From contig JAAZHB010000203.1 of NCBI GenBank assembly GCA_012510935.1, forward strand, positions 1 to 23,051: a stretch of DNA of 23,051 nt, in the 5' to 3' direction. Position numbers and translations under genes: made by a program. Shown piece by piece: positions 6,978 through 14,525 of the stretch; the stretch's first letter is position 1, and the number at the start of each line of letters is the position of its first letter. The notes beneath the pieces are model-generated. The model saw nothing but the letters and a program-made list of their open reading frames with translations, searched no databases and had not been told where the DNA came from. Source of the stretch: Clostridiales bacterium (GTDB lineage Bacteria > Bacillota_A > Clostridia > Peptostreptococcales > Anaerovoracaceae).

Positions 6978-7845
6978 TTTCTTTCTCTCCTTGATTCATA
7001 TTGCTCAAACTGCTGTATATCGCGTTCTCCGGACAAGCCTTTATGCAATCTCCGCATCGTATGCATTCCATAGAATTTGGTTTATCGTAAACTGGAACAT
7101 CCATTTTGCAAACCTGTTGACATTTCGTGCAACGAGTACATTTTACCTTGTCCACATCTAGTCTATATATTGAGATTTTGTTGAACAACCCATATAGAGC
7201 GCCCAACGGGCAGAGATATTTGCAAAAAGGTCTGTATATCACGATTGAGATGATTACAACTGCTGCTAGAACTAAGACCTTCCACGAGAAAAGAAGACCT
7301 ATCGCACCTTGCAAGGATTCATTTGCTACTACCAAAGGAATGCCGGCGAATAGAGTTCCGCTTGGACAGATATATTTACAAAACCACGGGCTTCCCTGAC
7401 CGAGAAAATCTGTGGCAAGTAGCGGAAGCGCAACGACAAATAAGGCTAATACTATGTATTTCACCCAGATTAGCCACTTGTGTCTCGGTAGATTCTTGCG
7501 TTTAAAAGGAACAGGAATCTTATAAAGCAGGTCCTGAACCAATCCGAATGGGCATAGCCAGCCGCAGACAAAACGCCCAAGCAGCCAGCCAATCAGCATA
7601 ATAAATCCTATTATATAGAACGAAAATTTGTAATTCTTACTTCCTAGTACCGCCTGCAAGGAGCCAATCGGGCACGAGCCAAGCGAGCCTGGACAAGAAT
7701 AGCAATTCAAGCCTGGAAGACACATAGCCTTACTTGGTCCTGTAAATATTTTTCCTTTAATAAAGCCTATGGCATATCCGTTCGTCAATGCGGCAAACAA
7801 AATTTGCACCCATAGCCTTATTCTATCCTTAATTCGCTTAACCAA
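6970..7845 (-). CDS. Membrane polyferredoxin, 4Fe-4S binding (NapH-like)
   Basis: Membrane electron-transfer protein. It opens with a short basic stretch ([13 protein letters not shown]) and alternating hydrophobic segments holding cysteine pairs: [32 protein letters not shown] and [13 protein letters not shown]. It ends in a two-cluster ferredoxin domain, [13 protein letters not shown] and [13 protein letters not shown], each a CxxCxxCxxxC. The layout resembles NapH/CcoG-type proteins that pass electrons across the membrane. The start is uncertain: all in-frame candidates are TTG (7917, 7851, 7845). I prefer 7845, giving 291 residues, because GGAG lies ten bases upstream and the longer starts would overlap nearly half of the CXXC gene in another frame without a ribosome binding site. 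It may supply electrons to the TlpA-like lipoprotein. Confidence 0.9.
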   Translation of the reverse strand: MVKRIKDRIRLWVQILFAALTNGYAIGFIKGKIFTGPSKAMCLPGLNCYSCPGSLGSCPIGSLQAVLGSKNYKFSFYIIGFIMLIGWLLGRFVCGWLCPFGLVQDLLYKIPVPFKRKNLPRHKWLIWVKYIVLALFVVALPLLATDFLGQGSPWFCKYICPSGTLFAGIPLVVANESLQGAIGLLFSWKVLVLAAVVIISIVIYRPFCKYLCPLGALYGLFNKISIYRLDVDKVKCTRCTKCQQVCKMDVPVYDKPNSMECIRCGDCIKACPENAIYSSLSNMNQGEKEND

Positions 7846-7984
7846 TTCCAATACACTCCAGACATATATTCCTTGCTTTCTCCAGCACAACTGTTGCCTC
7901 TCCCCGTAAGAAGCCAATCGCTATGAAGCTTATCGCTATTAACAATACAGCAAGTCGTATGAAAAACAATTTATTTCTCGTCAT
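7838..7984 (-). CDS. Small CXXC membrane peptide (CD1871A-like family)
   Basis: A 48-residue gene that is easily missed. I translated it codon by codon from the ATG at 7984, which overlaps the end of the tlpA-like gene by 14 bases, to TAA at 7838. The sequence has a basic start ([10 protein letters not shown]), one transmembrane helix at about 11-25 ([15 protein letters not shown]), then [13 protein letters not shown] and the ending ICLECIGIG with C41 and C44. This composition matches the family I know as 'CD1871A family CXXC motif-containing protein', which in clostridia is found with TlpA-like and 4Fe-4S proteins. The CXXC near the end suggests a thiol relay between the membrane polyferredoxin and the lipoprotein; no function has been proved to my knowledge. 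Confidence 0.88.
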   Translation of the reverse strand: MTRNKLFFIRLAVLLIAISFIAIGFLRGEATVVLEKARNICLECIGIG

Positions 7985-8513
7985 CTAAATTCTCCATCAT
8001 CTCCTCGATAATCTTCTTCCACTCGTCTTTGCTCTTTTTGCCTGCATATGTTGCGCCGATTCGATTACCCTTGTTATCGACAAAGAATGTTGTCGGTACG
8101 CCTTGTACATCTTGCAGAATTCCTTTTCTTAGCTGTTCGTTCGTAAGCATGTGTGTATAATCAGCACCGGTGGTCTGTACTATCTCCATAGCACTAGCTT
8201 CGCCAGGCGTTGCTACATCACTTACAAGCCCAAGAATCTGGAACTCAGTTTTATCATGTTCTCTTGATATTTCTCCCAAAGCAGGCATCTCATCGATACA
8301 ATATCCACAATAAGTAGCCCACACATTCACCATAGTAAGTTTGCTATTTGCAAAAACTTCATTGGTTACTTCATTTCCATTCAAATCCACCGTTTGAAAT
8401 TCCCCAAACGCCTTCGATTCAGACTCAGTATTCTCGCTTCCGCAAGCTGTAAGTCCAATAACTCCTACGGCAAGAATTGCTGCCGCCATTAGTAGCAATA
8501 GTTTCCTTTTCAT
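7971..8513 (-). CDS. TlpA/ResA-like thioredoxin-fold lipoprotein
   Basis: Extracytoplasmic thiol-disulfide oxidoreductase held on the outer face of the membrane by a lipid. The 180-residue protein has a lipoprotein signal: basic MKRK, hydrophobic core and lipobox LTAC with C24 as the lipidated residue. The mature part is a thioredoxin fold of the TlpA/AhpC-TSA group: active site WATYCGYC (C69, C72), cis-proline loop [11 protein letters not shown], and an acidic end. AAAGAGG lies six bases before the ATG. It heads a tight operon with a CXXC membrane peptide and a polyferredoxin, so it is likely the terminal reductant for oxidised protein thiols or sulfoxides outside the cell. No ccdA-type partner is in the window. 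Confidence 0.92.
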   Translation of the reverse strand: MKRKLLLLMAAAILAVGVIGLTACGSENTESESKAFGEFQTVDLNGNEVTNEVFANSKLTMVNVWATYCGYCIDEMPALGEISREHDKTEFQILGLVSDVATPGEASAMEIVQTTGADYTHMLTNEQLRKGILQDVQGVPTTFFVDNKGNRIGATYAGKKSKDEWKKIIEEMMENLDDEK

Positions 8514-8541
8514 TAATATCCTCTTTCTGTTACTATTTTTA

Positions 8542-8558
8542 TTACAGTTCTTCTGTAA
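8542..8558. promoter_or_regulatory. Palindromic operator candidate at the tlpA operon start site
   Basis: TTACAG-TTCTT-CTGTAA is a perfect 6-5-6 inverted repeat that covers the predicted transcription start; CTGTAACTGTAAC next to it also repeats one half. A repressor here would block the operon. The Rrf2 regulator encoded in the operon is the natural candidate, but this pairing is inference. Confidence 0.45.
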
Positions 8559-8563
8559 CTGTA

Positions 8564-8592
8564 ACTATAAAAGTTGCAGTGGGTAAAGTCAA
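8564..8592 (-). promoter_or_regulatory. Promoter of the tlpA-to-queT operon
   Basis: On the minus strand TTGACT (8592-8587), 17 bases and TATAGT (8569-8564) form a good sigma-A promoter. The start would fall near 8557, about 44 bases before the lipoprotein ATG. No other clear promoter is seen through to queT, although the 78-base gap before the C_GCAxxG_C_C gene could hold a weak one. Confidence 0.7.
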
Positions 8593-8657
8593 GTGGAGTT
8601 TTGTGTTTTAAGATTCGTGTTTTAGATTTCTCTCCTAATTGGTCTGCAAAATTATTG

Positions 8658-8687
8658 TTTACATTGAGTTCTGTATTCAATTATAAT
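8658..8687 (+). promoter_or_regulatory. Promoter of the HD-domain gene
   Basis: TTTACA (8658-8663), 18 bases, then TATAAT (8682-8687). The start would be near 8694, about 30 bases before the ATG at 8724. Confidence 0.65.
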
Positions 8688-8723
8688 TCTATTAACCAAA
8701 ATCTAATACAAAGGAGAATTGCT

Positions 8724-9308
8724 ATGGTTACAAGAGATGAGGCCTGGGGCCTACTTACTAAATACAACAAAGAAGCTTTTCATCAGCATCACGCTATTAC
8801 AGTTGAAGGTGTTATGAGATATTATGCGAAAGAACTTGGCTACGCAGACGAGGAAGATTTCTGGGGAATTGTTGGTCTACTTCACGATGTGGATTTCGAA
8901 GGCTGGCCAGATGAGCATTGTAAGAAAGCTCCTGAGCTACTTGCCGAAATAAATGCGCCAGAAGAAATGGTGCACGCAATTTGCAGTCACGGCTATGGAA
9001 TATGTGTTGATGTTGAGCCAGTTCATGAAATGGAGAAAGTCCTTTTTGCATGTGATGAGCTTACAGGATTAATTGGAGCTGCAATTATTCTAAGACCATC
9101 TCATAGTTGCCAAGACATGGAGCCAAAGTCTGTAAAGAAAAAATTCAAAGACAAGCATTTTGCAGCAGGTTGTGACCGTGAGATTATTCAGCGTGGAGCT
9201 GACATGCTTGGTTGGGAACTAGGTGATCTTCTGACTCGCACGCTTGATGCAATGAAATCGTTGCCAGATCCTGATGAGCTAGATAAGGTAAATGGAATAG
9301 AAGCATAG
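8724..9308 (+). CDS. HD-domain hydrolase
   Basis: A 194-residue predicted metal-dependent phosphohydrolase of the HD superfamily; substrate unknown. The ATG at 8724 is fixed by AAGGAG seven bases upstream, and the protein begins MVTRDEAWGLLTKYNKE. Candidate metal ligands are the histidine of HHAITVEGVMRYYA, the HD pair in IVGLLHDVDFEGWPDEH, the histidine of HAICSHGYG and the aspartate of LFACDELTGLIGAA. This H...HD...H...D layout and the ending LGWELGDLLTRTLDAMKSL are typical of a common clostridial HDIG-like group. It stands alone, divergent from the tlpA operon, with its own promoter and a strong terminator. Confidence 0.88.
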   Translation: MVTRDEAWGLLTKYNKEAFHQHHAITVEGVMRYYAKELGYADEEDFWGIVGLLHDVDFEGWPDEHCKKAPELLAEINAPEEMVHAICSHGYGICVDVEPVHEMEKVLFACDELTGLIGAAIILRPSHSCQDMEPKSVKKKFKDKHFAAGCDREIIQRGADMLGWELGDLLTRTLDAMKSLPDPDELDKVNGIEA

Positions 9309-9329
9309 TCGCAACGCGAATATAAAAAG

Positions 9330-9368
9330 AAGAAACGCAATGAACAATCATAGTTCATTGCGTTTCTT
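9330..9368. terminator. Bidirectional rho-independent terminator
   Basis: A perfect 16-bp stem (AAGAAACGCAATGAAC with GTTCATTGCGTTTCTT) around a 7-base loop, with A-rich and T-rich flanks. It lies between the convergent HD-domain and double-cubane reductase genes. Confidence 0.85.
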
Positions 9369-9389
9369 AAACTTGTTTTCCAATACACT

Positions 9390-10541
9390 CTACAGCATTT
9401 CGATAAATGCAGCAAGTCTTGTTGTAAGCTGTCCAACATCAGATTGAGAGAAGTCTGTCTCTACACTAATGTATGGAATATTCTTCTCATTATTAACGAA
9501 ACGTTGAATCCCCAAAGATTCAACATTATATGTATGACAAGCTTGAAGAACCATCTCAACAACGCCGTCAACTTTAAATTCATCAATCAATCGTCCAAGA
9601 AGTTCAAGACGATTAGGATTTGGTGTCATTACTGAACATCCAATGCTGAGATATCTCTCCGCAATTGCCTGGTATACATCTGGATTCTCTTCATCAATCA
9701 GCTTATCAAATGACTTTGCGCCGCTACAGCTTTCATAAGTTACAACTACCGCGCCATTATCTTCAATCGCTTTAATTACTTTCTCGGTAGCTCCACCCAT
9801 TGGGCATCCCGTTACAAGGATTCTTGGCTTTTTCTCAAGCATCTTGCCTTCAGAATATTCCTTGTTGATTCGAGCAGTTAGTGCATCAACCTCTGGTGCA
9901 ATAAGCGAACGATCGAACTTAAATGTACTTCCGAATAAAACATGGAACAGATCGAGTCCAGTAATTGGAGCAGGATCATTTCTCATCACTTCGTACAGTC
10001 CTTTAATTGATTTTCTAGCTGTATTGTTAACTCTCACTGCTTCACGAACTTGTTCATCTGTGATTGTAACGCCGAATTTTTCCTCAAGAGCTTCTTTAAA
10101 GCGAAGAATCTCGCTCTTCCATAGCTTCAACCCTTCAGGGCTCTGACTATTAGGCAAGTCCATAGTGTAAACATCCTTGAAGTCTGCCATGTATTCATAC
10201 ATTTTCTTCTTTCCATCGCAAGTTGTCTCACCAACTACGAGGTCTGAGAAGTAGAAGAACGGGCACTTGTCTGTTATAGCAAAACCATAACTTGATTTAA
10301 TTAGAGGACATAGGTTTGCGGGTAGCTCTTTCTCAGCATCTGCTATTGTCTCATCAGATGTCGAGCATAGACTTACTGTTGCCGCGCCAATTGCCATAGC
10401 TAGTTCTTGTGGAAAGTAAGTGCAGAATACACCAACGATTGGCACATCCTTATCCTTTAAGTCTTTAACTGTTAGGAAAGCATTCTTCCTTTGTTCAGCA
10501 AATTCTTCAAACACTTCAGGTAATTCTTTTACTAATTCCAT
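9390..10541 (-). CDS. Double-cubane-cluster-type anaerobic reductase (2-hydroxyacyl-CoA dehydratase-like)
   Basis: Member of the 2-hydroxyacyl-CoA dehydratase component superfamily. It looks most like the branch known as double-cubane-cluster proteins, which couple ATP hydrolysis by a separate activator to low-potential reduction of small molecules. The 383-residue protein has cysteines at VFCTYFPQEL, SLCSTSDE, NLCPLIKSSYGF, DKCPFFYFSDLVVGETTC, VTGCPMGG, YESCSGAK, GCSVMTPN and QACHTYN. The run from LCPLIKSS through ETTCDGKKKMYEY is the strongest family signature. I chose the ATG at 10541 because AGGAGG lies six bases upstream. The family's HgdC-type ATPase activator is not adjacent here. The real substrate is unknown; an E. 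coli relative would be YjiM. Confidence 0.85.
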   Translation of the reverse strand: MELVKELPEVFEEFAEQRKNAFLTVKDLKDKDVPIVGVFCTYFPQELAMAIGAATVSLCSTSDETIADAEKELPANLCPLIKSSYGFAITDKCPFFYFSDLVVGETTCDGKKKMYEYMADFKDVYTMDLPNSQSPEGLKLWKSEILRFKEALEEKFGVTITDEQVREAVRVNNTARKSIKGLYEVMRNDPAPITGLDLFHVLFGSTFKFDRSLIAPEVDALTARINKEYSEGKMLEKKPRILVTGCPMGGATEKVIKAIEDNGAVVVTYESCSGAKSFDKLIDEENPDVYQAIAERYLSIGCSVMTPNPNRLELLGRLIDEFKVDGVVEMVLQACHTYNVESLGIQRFVNNEKNIPYISVETDFSQSDVGQLTTRLAAFIEML

Positions 10542-10600
10542 CTTTCCCCTCCTGTCATCCAAGCAAATTTGATGTATTCATAATATCACAATGAGTTTTG

Positions 10601-11317
10601 CTACAGTACCAAGCATATTCCTCCGCCCATTCGAAGTTTGCTTCCATCATAGCGGTATGAAGCAAAAAGCTCTGGTTCGCAGCAAGTACAATGCTCACTT
10701 ACTGTGATGTGCTCTGGGAGAATTCCTGTTTCCTCAAGCATTCTTCTGTTGTATGCCTTTAGGTCAACATAATATTTCTCGCCTTTTTTATCGAACTTTG
10801 GGTTCTTGAACATATTAAATACATCTTCATCTATCTCAAAGCAACAAAGACTGATTCCAGGCCCGATGTGCACAAGAATATCCTCTGGCTTGCAGCCATA
10901 TGTCTCTTGCATTAGCAGGGAAGTTTTCCTACCGATTTCCTTTACAGTGCCCTTCCAGCCAGAATGAACCATGCCTATCGCGCGTCTAACTGGATCAAAG
11001 AAAAACAATGGAATACAGTCAGCATGCATCGAGGTTAGCAGAACTCCGCTCTGATCAGTAATAGCTCCGTCACTCTCACGAAAACGAATATCTTCTCCTC
11101 CAGCCTTCATCTTAGCATCTATAATCATAATGTTATCGCTATGCGTCTGGAAATGTCCTACATGAATTGCATCGCCAAGACCATTCTCATTTATAACTTC
11201 CCTGTTGTTGTATGGCCATCCAGTATCTGCCCCCGCTTTAGTCGAGAAGAAGGCTTTTACACCATCCTCGTTCTCAAATACCTCAAGGTATTTCCCATCG
11301 TTTGATAATCTTTCCAT
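10601..11317 (-). CDS. pgeF: PgeF-type polyphenol-oxidase/laccase-domain protein (YfiH/YlmD)
   Basis: Cytoplasmic zinc enzyme of the YfiH/YlmD (formerly DUF152) family. Members have been reported to act on purine nucleosides and, in E. coli, to remove misincorporated serine from peptidoglycan precursors. The 238-residue protein has the family metal-site motifs: LTSMHADCIPLFFFDP, IGMVHSGWKGTVKEI, and near the end HCTCCEPELFASYRYDG followed by the glycine-rich MGGGICLVL. I chose the ATG at 11317 (MERLSNDGKY) because AGGAGG lies ten bases before it; a longer TTG start would place that site inside the gene. It is followed after 59 bases by the double-cubane reductase and may share a transcript with it. 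Confidence 0.9.
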   Translation of the reverse strand: MERLSNDGKYLEVFENEDGVKAFFSTKAGADTGWPYNNREVINENGLGDAIHVGHFQTHSDNIMIIDAKMKAGGEDIRFRESDGAITDQSGVLLTSMHADCIPLFFFDPVRRAIGMVHSGWKGTVKEIGRKTSLLMQETYGCKPEDILVHIGPGISLCCFEIDEDVFNMFKNPKFDKKGEKYYVDLKAYNRRMLEETGILPEHITVSEHCTCCEPELFASYRYDGSKLRMGGGICLVL

Positions 11318-11393
11318 TACAACCTGCCCTCCTAATTTCAATTCATTAATTCATTGCTTAATGCTTGAGCCTCTTATGAAAAATAGGTAACGA

Positions 11394-11427
11394 AAAAACC
11401 GATTTGCCTAATGACAAATCGGTTTTT
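11394..11427. terminator. Terminator of tRNA-Glu
   Basis: AAACCGATTTG and CAAATCGGTTT pair perfectly over 11 bp around an 8-base loop; on the minus strand a run of six T follows. It begins only a few bases past the tRNA 3' CCA. A T-rich tail is also present on the plus strand. Confidence 0.85.
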
Positions 11428-11431
11428 ATTT

Positions 11432-11506
11432 TGGTACCGCATAGCGGAATCGAACCGCTGATTCAGCCGTGAGAGGGCTGCGTCTTAACCTCTTGACCAA
11501 TGCGGC
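11432..11506 (-). tRNA. tRNA-Glu (anticodon CTC)
   Basis: The 75-base sequence folds as a complete cloverleaf. The acceptor stem is GCCGCAT with ATGCGGT (the first pair is a G-U wobble), the D arm GTC...GAC, the anticodon stem CAGCC/GGCTG with loop CTCTCAC (anticodon CTC, reading GAG), the variable loop has four bases, and the T stem is AGCGG/CCGCT with TTCGATT. The discriminator is A and the 3' CCA is encoded. It is a single tRNA with its own promoter and terminator, lying between glpK and pgeF on the same strand. Most bacteria rely on the TTC anticodon for Glu, so this is an additional isoacceptor for the less common codon. Confidence 0.97.
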
Positions 11507-11513
11507 GCATCAA

Positions 11514-11533
11514 GATTGTGTAGTGACACAATC
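11514..11533. repeat. Palindrome in the tRNA-Glu 5' leader
   Basis: GATTGTGT and ACACAATC form a perfect 8-4-8 inverted repeat with loop AGTG, between the predicted start site and the mature tRNA 5' end (8 bases away). It would fold as a hairpin in the pre-tRNA leader, or serve as an operator. Confidence 0.6.
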
Positions 11534-11536
11534 GAT

Positions 11537-11602
11537 ATGATACAATAAATCGCTTTATTTGTCTAGCACTTTTTTTAGAAAATTCGAAATTTTTGAAAAT
11601 TC
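11537..11602 (-). promoter_or_regulatory. tRNA-Glu promoter with AT-rich upstream element
   Basis: On the minus strand TAGACA (11565-11560), 17 bases, TATCAT (11542-11537). Upstream lie runs of A and T (AAAAAAA, and two copies of GAATTTTC 17 bp apart at 11602-11595 and 11585-11578) that resemble the UP element of stable-RNA promoters. The start would be near 11530. Confidence 0.6.
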
Positions 11603-11668
11603 TATCATATGCGTCTAATTTACTTTATATCATCCATTACATATTCAAAATGGATTTAGCCCCTAAAC

Positions 11669-13153
11669 CTAGTGACTGTAAGCGATAGTGGCATTTACCG
11701 CCTTATGCCAACCCTCAAGCTTTGCCACTCTTGTGTCCTCGTCAATCTGCGATGAGAAAACACAATCAATCTCTTTATTCTCAATAATATCTTCGAGGGA
11801 CTCGTAATATCCAACCTTCAATCCTGCAAGGTATGCCGCACCGAGTGAGGTGGATTCAATGGAAGACGCTCTACTGATACACACATTTGAAATATCCGCT
11901 TGCATTTGCATAAGCAAATCGTTTAAAGCCGCACCGCCATCAACCTTTAGAACTTCGATTTTGCGACCTATATCTGCCTCCATAGCATGAAGCAAGTCCT
12001 GATTCTGGTAAGCTAAGGCCTCTAGTGTTGCTCTAGCAATATGATTCTTGTTAGTGCCCCTTGTGATTCCATAAATGGCGCCTCTTGCATTTGGGTCCCA
12101 ATATGGCGCACCAAGTCCGGTAAATGCCGGAACTACATAGACCCCTTCAGTACAATCAACAGACTTTGCCATTTTCTCAGAAAGCGAAGACTTCTTCATA
12201 AAGCCAAGCTCATCTCTAAGCCACTGAATAGCCGCACCACATACGAAAACCGAGCCTTCAAGAGCATAGCTGACTTTCCCATTAAGGCCCCACGCAATAG
12301 TCGTCAGAAGACCATTCTGTGAAAATACCGGCTTATCCCCAGTATTTAACAAAAGGAAATTTCCTGTTCCATATGTACTCTTGACTTCACCGTCGTTAAA
12401 GCAACATTCGCCAAAAAGAGCCGCTTGCTGGTCGCCAGCTGCCCCAGTAATCGAAATCGGTTGTCCGAAAAGCTCCGGAATCGTCTCGCCGTAATACTCA
12501 GAACATTCAACTGGTCTAGGAAGCATACACTTTGGAATGTTCAGCAACGCTAGCAATTCATCATCCCACTCAAGCGTATTAATGTTAAAAAGCATAGTCC
12601 TACATGCGTTCGAATAATCGGAGACATGCTCTTTGCCGCCGGTCATTTTCCATATGAGCCAGCACTCAATTGTGCCAAAGAGAAGGTCTCCTGCCTCTGC
12701 TTTCTCACGGGCGCCCTCAACATTATCCAAAATCCACGCAAGTTTGGTTCCACTAAAATAAGGGTCAGCGAGGAGTCCGGTTTTCTCTCTAATCATAGTC
12801 TCCTGTGCCTTCAAATCGTCCGCATAGCTTGCAGTTCTTCTGCACTGCCATACAATCGCATTATATATTGGCTTGCCCGTATGCTTATCCCACACGACTG
12901 TCGTCTCGCGCTGGTTCGTAATTCCAATTGTTGCAATATCCCTGTATGTCAAATTGGCTTGAAGCAGAGCCTTCTGGGCTGTTGCCATCTGAGTCGACCA
13001 AATCTGCATCGGGTCGTGTTCAACCCATCCTTCATGCGGGAAAATCTGCTCAAACTCTTGCTGCGCAACGCTAATAACCTTGCTGCTCTTATCATAGATT
13101 ATAGTTCTAGAACTTGTAGTTCCTTGGTCCAGCGCCATAATATATTGATGCAT
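11669..13153 (-). CDS. glpK: Glycerol kinase
   Basis: Phosphorylates glycerol to sn-glycerol 3-phosphate with ATP in the cytoplasm, the entry step for glycerol and for lipid backbone supply. The 494-residue length is normal for GlpK. FGGY-kinase features are intact: N-terminal [17 protein letters not shown], the glycerol-site motif [36 protein letters not shown], and the second-domain motifs [27 protein letters not shown] and [20 protein letters not shown]. The ATG at 13153 follows GGAAGG. No glycerol facilitator, GlpD or regulator lies beside it. It follows hemW by 100 bp, where I see a weak inverted repeat but no clear terminator or promoter. Confidence 0.97.
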   Translation of the reverse strand: MHQYIMALDQGTTSSRTIIYDKSSKVISVAQQEFEQIFPHEGWVEHDPMQIWSTQMATAQKALLQANLTYRDIATIGITNQRETTVVWDKHTGKPIYNAIVWQCRRTASYADDLKAQETMIREKTGLLADPYFSGTKLAWILDNVEGAREKAEAGDLLFGTIECWLIWKMTGGKEHVSDYSNACRTMLFNINTLEWDDELLALLNIPKCMLPRPVECSEYYGETIPELFGQPISITGAAGDQQAALFGECCFNDGEVKSTYGTGNFLLLNTGDKPVFSQNGLLTTIAWGLNGKVSYALEGSVFVCGAAIQWLRDELGFMKKSSLSEKMAKSVDCTEGVYVVPAFTGLGAPYWDPNARGAIYGITRGTNKNHIARATLEALAYQNQDLLHAMEADIGRKIEVLKVDGGAALNDLLMQMQADISNVCISRASSIESTSLGAAYLAGLKVGYYESLEDIIENKEIDCVFSSQIDEDTRVAKLEGWHKAVNATIAYSH

Positions 13154-13253
13154 ATCGCCTTCCTTTCCTCTGCAAAACTCTCACTTGTCGTTAATCCTAT
13201 ATTTATTACCCGAACAAGGCCGGTCGCTTTATCACGCGGGCCTCGCATCTTTG

Positions 13254-14525
13254 TTAAACGAACAGTTCCAAAATTTTATTGCTTATGTCTATGCCTTTTC
13301 GCGTTAGCCTGATTCCATCATTCTCCATCTCAACAAAACCACCTTTTGCAAAGCTTGCAAATTCATCATATGATTCGGCAAAAATCTCCCAGAACCATTC
13401 TTTATCGTTAAGCGCTTCGTCGCACGCTTCGTTAAGTCCTTCATCGCATGCTTCATCAAGCGACTCATCAGATGCTTCGTCACGACTACGCTTCATCTCC
13501 TCGCAAATCTGCCTTATCTGTCCATACTTAATGCCTGCTTCTCTCCGCAGCCCTGTGAACACCGCTTCAGACACATTATCCCAATCAGTATTTTTTACTA
13601 CTTCTAAAACAGGTAATTTGCCTTCTTCAGTAGCCTCTTTGTACTCGTCTATATTTGTTAGATTGCAATATCTCTCGCCACGAATAAATCCGCTCGCTCC
13701 AAGTCCCAAACCTATATATTCTGACATATCCCAATACTTACTATTGTGCAGGGATTCATAACCCCTCTTTGCAAAATTCGAAATCTCATATTGCTTGTAC
13801 CCATACGACTCGATGACCTTACACCCCTCATGATACATCTGCCTGTCGAGTTCGTCAGGGATCTCATGTAGCTTTCCTTCTTCCCACCATTTGTAGAACG
13901 GTGTACCCTCTTCAATTTGAAGCGTATAAAAAGAAATATGTTCTGGTCCAAGCTCACAAATTTCCTTAATGTCTAGCAGTACATCATCGAGACTTTCCCC
14001 CGGAATAGCCGAAATAATATCCAAGCTAATATTGGCAAATCCCGCCTGCCTTGCTAATGCAAAATCTCTTTTCACATCCTGCACAGAATGTATTCTTCCA
14101 AGAAAACCAAGCCTATCATCGTTCATACTTTGGACGCCCATAGAAAGGCGATTGATTCCCAGTCTCTTATATGCGCAAAAACTCTCCAACGCCTCTTCAT
14201 CGGTCTCTCCAAGAGTTCCTGGGTTTGCTTCAAGTGTAATCTCAGCATTAGGTTGAATACCAAAACGATCCGTTATTACCGTAAGAATTCGTCCAAGCTG
14301 TTCCTCAGTTAGAAGCGATGGCGTTCCCCCACCAAAATATATGGTATCACAAGAGCTGCCATCTAATCCGTCAATAGCTCTTATCGCTATCTCAGAAATA
14401 AGGGTTTCCACATATGCTTCAATAGCTTCATCGCTTGCACTCGAAGAAAGAAACGCACAATAATTGCATTTTCTCACGCAAAATGGAATATGTATATAAA
14501 TGCCTCTATTACTACTTCTCATCAT
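13254..14525 (-). CDS. hemW: HemW-type radical-SAM heme chaperone (coproporphyrinogen oxidase-like)
   Basis: Radical-SAM protein of the HemN/HemW group. HemW is regarded as a heme chaperone rather than a coproporphyrinogen dehydrogenase. The Fe-S motif [11 protein letters not shown] (CxxxCxxC; C16, C20, C23) is followed by [30 protein letters not shown] and [13 protein letters not shown]. The HemW spacing and 423-residue length argue against HemN. I chose the ATG pair at 14525/14522, which overlaps the end of lepA by 14 or 11 bases; longer starts would run inside lepA without support. The region before EWFWEIFAE contains an acidic insertion made of three 8-residue repeats, absent from the HemW proteins I know. 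Translational coupling with lepA is likely. Confidence 0.93.
   Translation of the reverse strand: MMRSSNRGIYIHIPFCVRKCNYCAFLSSSASDEAIEAYVETLISEIAIRAIDGLDGSSCDTIYFGGGTPSLLTEEQLGRILTVITDRFGIQPNAEITLEANPGTLGETDEEALESFCAYKRLGINRLSMGVQSMNDDRLGFLGRIHSVQDVKRDFALARQAGFANISLDIISAIPGESLDDVLLDIKEICELGPEHISFYTLQIEEGTPFYKWWEEGKLHEIPDELDRQMYHEGCKVIESYGYKQYEISNFAKRGYESLHNSKYWDMSEYIGLGLGASGFIRGERYCNLTNIDEYKEATEEGKLPVLEVVKNTDWDNVSEAVFTGLRREAGIKYGQIRQICEEMKRSRDEASDESLDEACDEGLNEACDEALNDKEWFWEIFAESYDEFASFAKGGFVEMENDGIRLTRKGIDISNKILELFV
13410..13481 (-). repeat. Three in-frame 24-bp tandem repeats inside hemW
   Basis: Units at 13458-13481, 13434-13457 and 13410-13433 encode [16 protein letters not shown] and NEACDEAL. 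Each is 24 bp with a shared core (GAAGC...GATGA). The copies differ at several third positions, so the repeat is not a very recent duplication. It adds an acidic, cysteine-containing linker to the protein. Confidence 0.9.

Noticed and set aside
7846..7917. Longer N-terminus of the polyferredoxin starting at TTG 7917
   Set aside because: It would overlap the CXXC peptide by 80 bases in another frame and has no ribosome binding site.
11578..11602. Direct repeat GAAAATTC x2 as a terminator of glpK or an operator
   Set aside because: It does not form a stable GC stem; its place just upstream of the tRNA -35 fits an AT-rich promoter element better.
13185..13260. Inverted repeat between hemW and glpK as a terminator
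   Set aside because: AGGCC-CGC...GCG-GGCCT can pair imperfectly but no T-run follows on the minus strand, so I do not call it a terminator.
12626..13312. Long plus-strand open frame (228 codons) antisense to glpK
   Set aside because: It lies opposite a clear, complete glycerol kinase, has no ribosome binding site, and its composition looks like a shadow of the real gene.
13279..13761. Plus-strand open frame with serine-rich repeats antisense to hemW
   Set aside because: The repeats are the complement of the hemW 24-bp repeat. The frame has no start signals and runs opposite well-conserved hemW sequence.
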